Origin: Acanthaster planci
Lineage: Eukaryota > Echinodermata > Asteroidea > Valvatida > Acanthasteridae
DNA length: 64,000 bases
Reading direction: 5' to 3'
Assembly (NCBI RefSeq): GCF_001949145.1
Contig: NW_019091444.1
Coordinates: 1,072,574-1,136,573, forward strand
The notes below the pieces were generated by a model. That model did no database searches, was not told the DNA's origin, and saw only the letters and a list, made by a program, of their open reading frames with translations. Below are positions 48,045 to 60,100 of this stretch, piece after piece. The position numbers and the translations under genes were made by a program. Within the stretch, counting starts at the first letter, position 1; each line of letters starts with the position of its first letter.

Positions 48045-51000
48045 CTGTCAACAGCCAGCCGTCTTTACAATCAGTCTTGCTTGGCAGGTTTCTTGGATGA
48101 ACTCTGTCTGAACAAAAGAATTAAGGTACACCAGAGGGTCATGCTTTATACAAGCTCCGAGGGTGTTTTGCATAGGCAAGAGTCCGTGGAACTTTGCGCA
48201 AGTCACAGTGACATCACAATGCACGTGAACCACTCATGCATCTTCCATGTGACCATGCAGTTTGCCACAGTTGAAACCCCAGCCGGAATCCGTTCAATTA
48301 TTCACGCCTAACGTAGACTAGCGACGGCCAACCAGATTTCAACCTCTGCATGGGCACACCAGTCGCAGTCGTATTTCATCATACTGTGACGTCGCCGTCG
48401 CCGTACACATCTGAAAAAGGCCACAAACGCTTGTCCTGGGGTCCCGCTGCTTCTGGCCTTTATTACATCTCCAACACCGGTGAACACACACACAGTTTGT
48501 ATACAGAGAACAAGCGAATCTGGATTTCCTGATAAAAGCCCTGGACCAAATCACACCAATAAAAACTTGTCTACCAGAGGGCGCGTAAGCGAGGTGATGG
48601 AAAATCCCCAATAGGCTACTTTGCCGGTGCTGCAGGGTTTGGCCCAGAGCCAACCGGCAGGGACGGCATAGCCCCATGGAGCCACACCAGTTTCCCCACC
48701 AGCCTATCGTCGCCATTGCTACGTTATTCAGCCTGTGACTGGGAATCTGAGCATGTATTATTCATATTACATGCCATACATGTACAACAACAAATAGCAC
48801 GCCCATAGGGTTAAACCAAAGTCTGCATTCCTACCACATATTATGCAAGTGTCACAATTGTACAAGATAAACACCCCTTTGGGTAATAATGTGATGATCC
48901 AGGTGAAAGTTCCATGTGTGCCATCATGTCTGTGACATCTGAAAGTCATTGTGCTTTAACGGGCAAAATTAAAATGTGTGAAGTTCTGTGAACTTAAAGG
49001 GTGAATACATTTATGGTTGCTATGACCTGACAACTTCCTGTTTGCATTTCCTTTCATAATTTTAAACAAGTTTCAGCTATATGTGAATGCAGCCACTGAC
49101 ATGGATCTGTGGACATGCATCATGTACCCACACTTCAATGCAGTGCCAAATTCAACGCTTTGTGTTCCTGCCATATTTGCCAACTACATGCTTGGTTTTT
49201 TTTTATTTTTTGTGAGGTTCAAATCTGTACCCACAACTTCCTTGTCACATGGGTCGTTCTACGAAGGCCAGGGTCTAAAGTGGAGCACACGGGCCAATTA
49301 GAGTTTCCTGCCCTGTTGGGTTAGCTTACAGGTGTTTGCAGTCCGTGAGGCATGACATTTACACAAAGGCGTGGCATGTGTGACTGCTTTGCTTTGCGTG
49401 CACAGCAATGGTGAAACACTTGACACACAAACTCTGACCACGCGGGCCTTAAGTCACGGTGCTCGCATACGTCGGGAGATGGGTTGCATGACTTCATGTA
49501 CCGGTACATATATGCACATGCAGAGCCTAAAAGGATAATAGTACTAAGCTTCAGCAGCTTCAAGCCAAGTTACTGTAAACGAACGCAAGCAGAAAATATG
49601 CACATGTAGGTTAACCCTAACCCCCCAAGGGTTGCTGGCCCTAACCTTCCCCATTCACACAACGTTAAACACCCACATGGGACTTTGTGCACAGAGACTG
49701 TTGGACTTTGTTTTTCTGAGGTATGCCACACCCAATGCGAAAGCCAGCTGTTATGGGCTTACCAGACCTATCCCGATGGAATTAAACACTTTACTACTGT
49801 TTAATTCTGTGTGGTTGGGGAAAGGTTGGGTTAAACAGTATTGTCTACAAGATAGAACAAGGAGATTTTGGAAACATACCGGCATGTACATGCAAGTTGA
49901 AACTGGAAAAATACTCACCAATTAGGATGCTCTGGTGCATCTGCATGAATGGAACCACTGAAAATGATGGTCTCAACTCATGTCCTGTAGCAAGCATGTG
50001 CAAAAAAGTAGATCCGCTAAGACGCTAAGATAATTACAGTGTATTAATGCGTTTTACAACCAACAAGGCCAAATGAGGGGAAATTGTTTACAACAAAACT
50101 TGAGCCTTAAGAATGAACTTAGGGCAAACTGTAAAACTCACTCTTCAGTCAGAGCCTGGGATTTTATGTACACATGATATCTGGTATGTTTAGCATGCGG
50201 AGGTCTATTTGGTATGTCGTGCACAGGCCAAGTTCTTTGACCTTTGGCTGGTACCCAAAATATGTTTTATGTGATGTGCAGTATACAGGCTTCTGGGAAG
50301 CAGTGATAAATTTCACAAATGCATGAATATCAGAATAGAATGAATGACGTCACCCTACATGTACCTTGTAAGGTGTAGTCTGGCAAAGTTGACCCTGCAC
50401 AGCATACATATAAATTACGAACAAAGCAAAAAAAAAATGACAGACACAATGTACAATACAAAATGCACAGGTCAAAGTCCCCTTTAGTCAAATTCATGTC
50501 ACGTACATGTATTCCCTAAAAAATCCATCAAGTTATTTGGGGATTTGAACTGATTTTTTTTTTCCCTTCACCAAACACCTCTTTTTAAATTCCCATTTTC
50601 TGCAAACTTTGTGAAGAAGAAACAGCCAGACTTTTGTGTCATAACAAACCCCCTAGACAACCAAATAAAAAAAGGATACATTTACCATGTTTATTTTGTC
50701 CAAACATTTAAGCATCCGTGCGATGAATTTTTCTCAGACAAACTCTGTCTGGATCCTTACACTTCTCTTAAAGGTATGAAAACTTTTTAAATCCTTCTGG
50801 GGTGCGGTGTTTTGGAAGGCACACTTTTCGTCGGTTTAAAATTGTCTAGACTTTTCAGGACAAGTGACGGCGCTGTCATCATGATATAAATCAGGTAAGG
50901 ACACCAGCTGATCAGTTAACATGTATCTGCTTTTATGTTCAACTCGTCAAACTATAAATATGCTTTTAGAAAACATTTCTGATAAAAGGTTGCTCATTGG

Positions 51001-54000
51001 GTTACTGCACTGCACTTAACATATCACCAAAGAAACAGAAATTCACATCAGAAAGAAAAATGTTCCCGCAGGTTTTTTGTGCACAGATCACTGCAAAATT
51101 GGGGAGGCTCGGCGCCCGGGATGACATCACAGATCTGCTCATGAATATGGAAATTTGCCTTAGCATATCCAAAAACGCTCCCACGTACTGTAGTGCTGAA
51201 AAAGAAAAACAAAAAAGGGCAAAATTGAATGAAATGTTCATTTTCAAGCTTTTCAAGCTGTTGGTGAAAGGCATTGATTAGTGAAGACACAGACTTATTC
51301 AGTTGCTGCAATGGAGGTTTCAACTCCGTGCAATGGAACGAGAACGGTGGCATAATCTTAAACATTATGACAAATTCATAATTCCTACCATGAATACTCT
51401 TACCACTGCATCCAATGCTGTCGGCCGCCTCGTATCAAGTGGGTATATATACACAGGCCATCGCTGCTTGTAAGTGACTTTTCTCTAGCCTCTCCTGCCG
51501 AGCACGGTGGCACTTTCCTTCATCATGTTGAGAGTGGACCTCTGCACACTGTAGCCCTTGATGCTGAGAGGACATTAGTGGCAGTCTCCGCGAGGGTGCA
51601 GACCAATGCGGCATGGTTTCTTGTGATCACTGCTGTGTCTAAGTGCATCCTTGAGGCTGACAACGGTCCTGGTGACCAGAGATCTTGGTCTGGTGCCACT
51701 AACCAGCTGGCTGTATGAAGCATTACTTCTTGGCATGCTCTGGTCTTCTGTAACATGTAAGCCTACAGTATGTGTGTTTCGGAGTATACATTCAAAAAAC
51801 CATCAATCATAGCCAGGTACCATACTACCCGACTAAACCATATCAACATTCAGTAACCAGTTCTAAATCATGCAACCAGGTACCCACAACTACAGTAGAT
51901 GAAAAAGGATTTTTTATGGGGGGGGGATTTTCCAAGCTTCTTTCTCGCGGTCGGACTTCATTCCATTTCTTGCACTCACAACTAAGCAAAGGGGGAACCC
52001 TCTAATTCACTTTCCACAGGGATGTGCATGCTTTCCTGCTTTGCATGTTATGATAAAACTAACTGAAACCTTTTGGTCAGTATAGTGTGGGAGATGTTCC
52101 CAAGGCATAAACAGCGACATTTCAGGGCACAAAGCTTGAGTTTCATAATTCAGAATTTTCCCAGACTGCAACACTAATTTACCCCTTCAAGTGTCACAGG
52201 TAAAATATGAAATACCCACAAATTGACCAATCAGAGAGAAGAATCAAGACTCAGAGATGTCATTCCGACTGTGAGAATGTGGAATTTTAATATAGGAAAG
52301 CAAACACAGATTTCACATTTACACTGTAGTTCTTTGTTCAAAGGTTGTCAACATGATCAATGAGTGTTTGAGTGATTGGCAATTTTCACACTCTGCCCTC
52401 TCGGTTAGCCTTTTCTTTTTTGGGGGGGGGATGGGGGGATAGCAATTAGGCATTTGTATGCCGTAAGGAAAGAGTTCCATATACATGTACATGTATACTG
52501 ATGCCATCACTCGACACCCTGTACACCTACCCTATGAGACAGGTCTTTCTTGAGTGTTTTCTAAGTAAACGACTTCGTGCATGTTGTATATTCTCTCCTG
52601 AATTGAACTTTTCTGGACATGTTTTGCTCTTTGATGGCTAACAATAGGTCTCATTGTAGGGAATAATTACAGGCGTCCATATATATGGAACGCTTCCCTA
52701 CCGTAAAAACAAAACTGGTTGCCTCTGTCCATCCTATAGCTGTGACTGGTTTTTCGCAAAACTGATAAGTCCCTCAGAAAACAAAGGCAACAATCTCTTT
52801 ACTGCACTGATTCCATTTTTTGGAAATTTCAAATTGTAAGAAAATGTGACTTTCGTACTGATAAACTAGCCATTCAAATTCAAATCCACCATGAGTCATT
52901 ACACTCACAATCTTCCATCAAAACTCAAAACCTTGCCCTTTTTTGACAACATCAACCATACACTGAGTCAGCATGAAGTCACAGTCACCTACCAAGGTGA
53001 ATTCAAGTTAAAATGTAACTCTCCCTTTTATTATAGGAACATGATCCCCAAATTTACAATCCCCCAACTTTTATACCCAAAAAACAAATTTAGGCATGAT
53101 GGTCCGGTGGAATACTGAATAATCTTCTTATCAGGGAATATGGTGGCGAGAGGTTACTGAGAAAGTGGGCTCCTAGCCTTCTGATGATTGAAATCATTCA
53201 ACATTGTTAAGTTTTGACACTTTTACTGAGCCCTACTCACGACAACATTGCTCAATTTTTGGAAACAAATACATGGACATCAAAAGTAAAGAGAAAGCTC
53301 ACCAGATGTCAGGTACTATGGACTAATTTTCGGCCCCGTCGGAGTGTGCTTGGAGCCCTCCACTATCAGTCACAGATGTACATGTACGTGTCTGAGGCAC
53401 TTGTAGCGCGTGCGCGGCCCTACCGTCTCGCGCACTCATGCTTGGTGCTTTGTTCCCCACTTCCCTACATTTTTATACCGAACTGGTTCATTATAACATG
53501 ATTATAACATGGAGGTGTGATTCCACCTCCATGAATATAATTAATAGGGGGGTACTGTTTTGGGGTGGGGGGGTTCTTGCTTTTGCTCTTTAGGAAACTT
53601 CGTTTGGCTTCATGAGCTGAATTTGATGAATTGTAAGAGGTTTAGTGTGGAAGAAATTCAGAGGACAATGTCACCAGGTCAAAACCATGAACGGTTAAAC
53701 GACAGATTCTGAATATTTTGCTCGGAAACATTCCAAAGGGCTGACCTAACTTCACTCAAAACTTGCCTTGGGGACAATCATTTTCAAAAATCTCAAGATT
53801 TTCATGACATTTTACAAAGGAATTGTCAAAAATTAACCTGGGATTTTTAATAAACTTTGGCCAAAGCAATTATTGCAAGGGGATTTATCTACTATTTTAA
53901 TACAATTTTCTAAACAAGAGTCACCAAATTAAAGGATCGACAAACCAAAAATGTTGCTATTGTGAATTTTAATGATTTTTCAGCTCGTACATTCCAAAGA

Positions 54001-54295
54001 ACAGTTTGAGTTCAGGCACATATGACTGGGAATTAGTGTTACAAAGATCAGCTCCTGTGTGCTGTAATAAGGTTCTACATTTATAATACAGAACTTGACA
54101 AAATTTGAATCCATGTATCTTCAACTAAGTTTGTGCACAGAATATAATCGTTTTCTGAAAAATGTCATCATATTTCATGGACGTCAGCGTCCTTGTTGTC
54201 TGCTGACCCAAACTTCATTCAGTATTTTGTAACAATTTTCTCCCTGTGAAGTCGGGGGAAAAAAATGAAAATACGTAAAACCGATAATAACTCAC

Positions 54296-54682
54296 ATCAG
54301 AGCCTTCCCAATCTGGAGTAGTCTCATACAGTATTGAAAGTACATTCTTATAAGATCTGTAAGAAGTGAAAGATTTGTCCCCAGACTGGAAAAGTGCTCT
54401 TACTGAGGTGGGACGAAAAGCCGTTGTTCCATGACACCATTTACAGTTGGAAAGATACAAGTGTGTCCCCCGCAAAAGGTGCATGCGCTTACTGGTCATT
54501 TTAAGTGCAAAGTGTAAACTGGTGGCGTTGGTAACTTGCTTGCTTTTAAGGCGGACACTCTCGGCTTGATTTTTTGTACCATCGTCATATATGCTTTTCG
54601 TGATCAAGAGGTGTGCCCCTGTGAACACAGGCACTCCAGAGCGAGTTGCACTGTTTGGATTAACTGTGATCACTGGACCAAA
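54296..54682 (-). CDS. 129-codon exon of an unrecognised protein, minus strand
   Basis: A 387-base open exon has a good acceptor (TTCTTCAG) and donor (GTGAGT), phase 0 at both ends. The polypeptide starts FGPVITVNPNSATRSGVPVF, has a basic middle (LKMTSKRMHLLRGTHLYL), a lone CKWCH motif and ends TTPDWEGSD. Balanced amino-acid composition and clean splice sites make chance unlikely. It lies downstream of the exon 56140-56009, whose phase fits, and is probably a 5' exon of the gene ending at 36952 or of a separate small gene. I do not recognise the family. Confidence 0.55.
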
Positions 54683-55065
54683 CTGAAGAAGTAAACAAAA
54701 AGCACTTTTTCACCTTGACAATTTGATTTCAAAGGCGATGCTGACGACACTATGAACAGACATATTACGAGTACATTTTCCCTAAAATGTGGCACAAACA
54801 CAGTTTTAAGAAAGCTGGGGAATCTTGTGTTTTACTGGGACACATTTCTGGATTGCCAGAAGCAAATAAGATGAAACAAAAAGAACGCATCAAACTGAGA
54901 TTGTCCTCTTTAAAAACCATTAAAGTTATGAAAGTAAAACTGACGTGTAACGTTGGAAATGGTCGTCGCTTGCACCATTTTGGGGAAACACACACCATAT
55001 TATACAAAGAGTGAATGATTCTGAGTGCAATGGTAAAAATAATTTCATGAGGTGACAGATGAAAT

Positions 55066-55102
55066 GTTCCATTCCATGAGGCGAAGCCGAGTGGAATGGA
55101 AC
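55066..55102. repeat. Fold-back repeat with perfect 10-bp arms, copy 1
   Basis: GTTCCATTCC (55066-55075) and GGAATGGAAC (55093-55102) are perfect inverted repeats around a loop containing GAGGCGAAGCCGAG. Upstream text (GCAATGGTAA, about 55028) is shared with the copy at 56438-56474. Confidence 0.7.
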
Positions 55103-55379
55103 AGTTTGATGTGTTACTGAATGAAATTATTATTGTCAACATTTGCATGAATGTAAAACGTTCCATTATTTGTTTTAGACAATACTGCATAAATCCTCAG
55201 AACAAATGGTCCTTTCGTGATAAATTCCACATTTTGGGAAACAGATTTGTGTCCAAAGAGCCACTCACTGGCTTGCACTGGCAGACTGGTTCCCGTCCCA
55301 ACATTTGACACTATTTTCCTCTTCCTTGCTAGGACTGAAATAGACGAAATGGGGGCTGGAACCAGTCAAGTGAAATGAA

Positions 55380-55410
55380 GTTCTATTCGACGGATTCTGT
55401 TGAATAGAAC
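55380..55410. repeat. Fold-back repeat with perfect 9-bp arms
   Basis: GTTCTATTC at 55380-55388 and GAATAGAAC at 55402-55410 form a perfect inverted repeat. It resembles the GTTCCATT hairpins 300 bp away and 1 kb away but has a different loop. Confidence 0.6.
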
Positions 55411-56008
55411 GAATAATTTTAATGACACATGATCAGCGATCTACCAATCAGATGATGAGGATTTGTGCAGGTGTTGTACAAAACATAATACAGGGTTTCC
55501 TTTGTGCAGAAAGTATGGAGCAAAACTCATTCAGCACTTTTTCCAACCCATTTGGTGCGAGAGGCTTGCTTTCACTTAATTTTCCAAGTGGTCTCGGATA
55601 CATCTTCCAATTGTAGAGTTGAAGTTGAGTTCATCCATCATAACTCATTTTCTCAAGTGTGACAAAGGCATTCCTTTACGTAAGGCGGTGAATTTTCAGC
55701 AGTTTCCACGGGGAAATGGGTGCCCACATTGGTAGGACCTCTGCACCCAGGCAGCTGTGATCGCTCTTTGCAAACTCAAAAGCCTACAATTAGCTGCGCC
55801 ACTCCATGAACATACAATCAACCAGTATCTAATCATGGGCTGACGTCAGCAAATGAAATCAAGTCAAAGCCAACAATTTGTACAATACAATGTATTTTGG
55901 CCATGACTGGTCTACAGAGATCCTGGGTAATATCCCCCCCCTCCCCGAGAATCTGGTTATCCACCATTCAGTATCAGGTAGCTGGATGAACATCAAAACT
56001 CTTCTCAC

Positions 56009-56140
56009 CACAGTTTGGGATTGACTTGGAACAGGTCCATCCAAACTGCTGAGAAGATGTTCTTGCTTCTCGTTTATCCCGAAAGCCTCTTGCAAACCAG
56101 AATGACTGGAACTTTCCATACGGAATGCTGGTTGTCCATT
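56009..56140 (-). CDS. 44-codon candidate exon, minus strand
   Basis: A 132-base exon between acceptor GCATTTAG and donor GTGAGAAG, phase 0 at both ends. It encodes a Gln/Ser-rich segment starting NGQPAFRMESSSHSGLQEAF and ending SLDGPVPSQSQTV. It can be joined in frame to 54682-54296. No function can be assigned. Confidence 0.5.
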
Positions 56141-56437
56141 CTAAATGCAAACACTGTAACACTACTCTTACTTGGATGACCTCCAAGAGCTAGTTGTTTC
56201 CGCAATGCGTGTGACGTCAGGTTCACTAAAAATTACTCTAAAAAAGTCTACTGACCAAAGTTACAGCATTATTTACATGTAAATAACAAATGCTGAAAAC
56301 TGCTAATTCAAGGTACATTACGGATGACATAAAACGTACCAATGGAGCCACAAAATGTGCGGATACGAAGTGTACAGATGTAGGAAGTTATGCAATTGAT
56401 AAAAATGCAATGGTAACAATTTCAAAAGGGATGGAAC

Positions 56438-56474
56438 GTTCCATTTCATGAGGCAAATCCAAGTGGAACGGAAC
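56438..56474. repeat. Fold-back repeat, copy 2
   Basis: GTTCCATTTC and GGAACGGAAC surround a loop ATGAGGCAAATCCAAGT, the same layout and length (37 bp) as 55066-55102. GCAATGGTAA precedes it by about 30 bases as in copy 1, so both derive from one larger element. Confidence 0.65.
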
Positions 56475-56640
56475 AGGCCATCTGTCCCGGAAACCATTCT
56501 TTTCACTGCGCAAATGTGAAATATTCGCTATCAGTATTTGATTAACGTAACGGCTAAAACAAATTTTGAAAGAAATATGACCCCGGCGAGTCCCGAATAA
56601 ATCCAGCAAATCTCTCTCCATCGCCTCTTGTGGGCGATGA

Positions 56641-56646
56641 GCTTTA
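56641..56646 (-). terminator. Possible MAP3K poly(A) signal (AATAAA, minus strand)
   Basis: TTTATT on the plus strand is AATAAA on the minus strand, about 490 bases after the stop codon at 57137. It is the best hexamer found in this 3' flank. Confidence 0.4.
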
Positions 56647-57136
56647 TTACAGCGTCACAAATAGTACGACCATACACGGGGCTGGACGGAACATTCCATT
56701 CTTGTGGCGCGGCTGCACAGTGCACAGGCGTGAACAATAACCATTAAAAATCCCCCCCTCAGATGACAGGCATCAACTTGGGCACTGCATCAACACATCT
56801 AATGATATAGTTACTGATGACTCTCTTCACAAAGTGTATTTTTCATAGGTAAGGCCCCGCGTGTGATAAAAAAGACGGAGAGATTTGGATGACAGATGGT
56901 TTCCCGTAAGCAATGATGCAGGGCGGAGGTTCTGAATGGAGGAAGTCTTCGGAAGATCTGAGTGCGCATCCATCGAAGCAGAGTACTCAAGTTTTTTCCC
57001 TTCCCCCCCCCAAGGAAAAGTCCCTTTTTAACTTGGTTGAAGGAAGAATTACATTCACATAGTTTGGGAACTGTTACAGAAAATACTTTGACGGAAGGAA
57101 GAATCAATCACTCATTGTGCAACGTGCCCCCCCCAT

Positions 57137-60100
57137 TTACTCTGCTTGAGTGGCCAGGGTGATCTGGCCGTTGCAGTTGCTGCGCCACAGCCACACGCCG
57201 ACTGCTGACGTGGCTACGGCGACGACGTGGTGCTCGCCGCGGCCGAAGGTGTGATGCAGGTCGATGGCTCCTTGCGACGCCTGCCAACAAAGGGTAAACT
57301 CCTTCTCTTTGAGCTGGACGGAGATTTGAAAAAAGGAGACAAAATGAAATTGGGACAAAATTTTAAAATCTACAAAGTTTGGGGTAGCATAGATCAAGGA
57401 GGACGGCAAACTCTTCCACACAAGACCACACCAGCGCAAACCACAGAAAGGACATCTCTCTGTCCATGAGCGGGACAGTATCCTTCAATTGGGTATTTTC
57501 ATCTCAAGGGTAGCTGTTGATTGGGGAGTGAAGAGGTCAATGCCACTGAGGTATATTTCAGGGGGGGTCTGGGGCTTTTTTTCTCCTAGAATAAAGCAAA
57601 GGGTGTTCAAATCTGTAAAGGATTCTCACTCAGGGGTCCCAAAAAGTTACGCTTTTTTTATTTGCAAAGGAGAAATGGAGCCCAGCATCTTGAACTGTCC
57701 AAATTCACAGGGTTCGCGGATGATACTCAGATTTAGCAAACAAAAAAACAAAAAACAAATGAAGTTAGGAATCTGGGTCTATTGCTGACAACATTGACGC
57801 TCCCACCTTGGACTGCAAGTAGTCGGGCTGGCGTACGATCTCCTTGACCAACTGACGGGCGGTGAAGTCCAGATCCACCTTCATCCGCATTAGCCTGGCA
57901 CCCTCTGCGTAGATGTTGATCACCGAACCAACTGTAAAGAAGATGCCAACACAGAATGCAATAGTGCCCAATTAAAACCACAGGCTCTTTTCCCAAGTGC
58001 CAATGTACTGTTTTGGATCTACAATGATTTGTTTTTCTTCAGAAAAAAAGTTCTACAGCCAATACGGCTAAGACTATGTGGAATCCTTGTTCAACCCACC
58101 AGTTTTGAGCCTGTGTAGTCACCTCTCATCTGGGGTTTACCCAGCCCATACCCAAATCGAGAAAACTGACATCCCTAGGAACCCCCAAGTCAAGTGTGAA
58201 CAATCTCGACCCCCTTGTGTACAGTCACTCTAAAACTGACATCCCTAGGAACCCCCAAGTCAAATGTGAACAATCTCGACCCCCTTGTGTATAGTCACTC
58301 TAAAACTGACATCCCTAGGAACCCCCAAGTCAAATGTGAACAATCTCGACCCCCATGTGTACAGTCACTCTAAAACTGACATCCCTAGGAACCCCCAAGT
58401 CAAGTGTGAACAATCTCGACCCCCTTGTGTACAGTCACTCTTGCCTCCCCTTTCTGTTGGGCTGGGAAGCAATCCCAGTTGCTTTGTCAGGCAAACAACA
58501 GCTACCGTTTTCACTAGTCCCGGGCCCCAGAATAATCTCAGGAGTCGCGGGCTGACTGGCAGTGTTCAGTGGTGGAGGGGGGGGGCAGGAACAGGGATTG
58601 TGGGAAGGCTAGGGCAAAAGCTGATTTGCCAGCGGCTGTCAAGGTACCTCTGATGAATCAACATGTAAATGAACAAAGTGCTTCAGTTTGTCCTGTGTGC
58701 CCAGTGGACAGGCCTCTATTTGACCTTTTCAAGCTACTAGACTGGCACTGTGTCCTACAAACGAGACGAGTATGGATTTTTTTTAGGCTTGGCCGTTCCA
58801 AGGGTCCTTTTAAAAAACATACATATACAAAAATGCACACAGATATATATCCATTTTTGCTGTGAATTATCTCCTTTTTCTGTCCTAATCACAACAGCCT
58901 TGTTTCATTTCTCATTTGCTTCCTGTCAGGAGTATTTCATTTTTAAAAATAACACCTAGGTGAAATTTCTTAGAGGGGCAAAGGGGAGAGATAGGTGCAC
59001 CATTTTCCCAAGAGTGCACGGAAAGCAAATACTTCAGCTCGTAGATAGGTTATGAACATTTCAAAATTCAAACAGGGAGGGGGGGACGAGGGCAGGGAGG
59101 GGGTGGGAACCAGGAGAGACGGGGACTGGTGGGGAGGGCACAAGGGCAAATACAAAGTGAAGGGGGGGGGGAAGATTTCAATGGCTGGAAATAGAGACCT
59201 ACAGGAGATAGCAGAGCTGACACTCTCGGCAGTGTCTGTCACGGAGGCCATATCCTCGGCAGAGTGCCTGGGGGAGTTGGTGTCCACGCCCGACGTGTCT
59301 ATGGCTGCGGCGGCACCAGCGCCTCCGATGTCTGGCTCATCTCGCGGAATGCCCTCCAGAGATGGCAACCATCCAGCCTCCGCCTGAAAGACATCCAAAA
59401 CACACCCTGTGAGCGACTTTTCAAGTGCTGCATGAAAAAAAAAAGTGGGGAGGGGGGGCTCTTACGTGTGAACATCGGCCAGCAATTCTGTCCGGTGGAG
59501 AGCCACGCACACTGCGCACCGAGCTTCACTGTGCACATGTGGAATGGTTACATGGGAAATATACAGACTTAAAATTGTTTGCTGCTGTCAATTAACTCTG
59601 GAGAAAACTTACATCCACCTGTAAACTACTTACAATGCGTGCGTGGGCGGTACTGATGGAGTGAAAGTCTCTGCTGGACCCGCTAAGTGACATCGGCTGC
59701 AGTTCAAAGGATGCTGATGCAGCTGGGCAGTGAAGAGGAAAAGCAACGATACATGACACCCAATCTCCCAAATGAGTTACAAGCGAATAGCGCCACTTTT
59801 TGAAGTTGGAGGGCTTTCAAGAGAACTGCATAATGCCTAAATCAATAGATAAATGCAACATTTACCATCCACGTGAAGTCCATTTTACTCCATTTCAGCT
59901 CGTAGATAGTTATTAAAAATAACGACGAGGAATAGCTGGCCTTGCGGCTCATTCTGTGGGATCCAGTTTGTTTAACGACGCCAAGATGAGCAAGTCACGG
60001 CAAATCACAAATTACAAAGTCATGACAATTCACTGGATGGCAACTCATCAAATCAGAACATTCGTGTAACTTGGACTTCGACAAAAACAAGGGGATTCCG

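Larger units (their letters stand above)
43723..57136. other. Repeat-rich 13-kb stretch between the two minus-strand genes
   Basis: Apart from the three candidate exons listed and the named repeats, this stretch shows AT-rich, TACATG-rich sequence and many short unconvincing open frames on both strands. The 3' untranslated region of the MAP3K gene occupies its right end. A more GC-rich patch at 48340-48720 and a 75-codon ATG-less plus-strand frame at about 51490-51715 are noted as findings but not called as genes. Confidence 0.5.

Noticed and set aside
49610-49650. Telomere-like CCCTAA words
   Set aside because: Only two or three irregular copies (TTAACCCTAACCCCCC, GGCCCTAACC); no array.
49918-49941. 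Minus-strand 22-bp microexon between ATTCATGCAG and GTGAGTAT
   Set aside because: Splice sites look good, but joining it in phase to 48044-47952 creates a TGA, and no other partner was found.
52529-52605. Minus-strand candidate exon before a GTAGGT donor (RIYNMHEVVYLENTQERPVS)
   Set aside because: The protein-like frame ends in TAG just before the donor, and the other open frame does not fit neighbouring phases.
58285-58653. 122-aa plus-strand frame with repeated LKLTSLGTPKS segments
   Set aside because: It is a translation of the 70-bp minisatellite inside an intron of the MAP3K gene.
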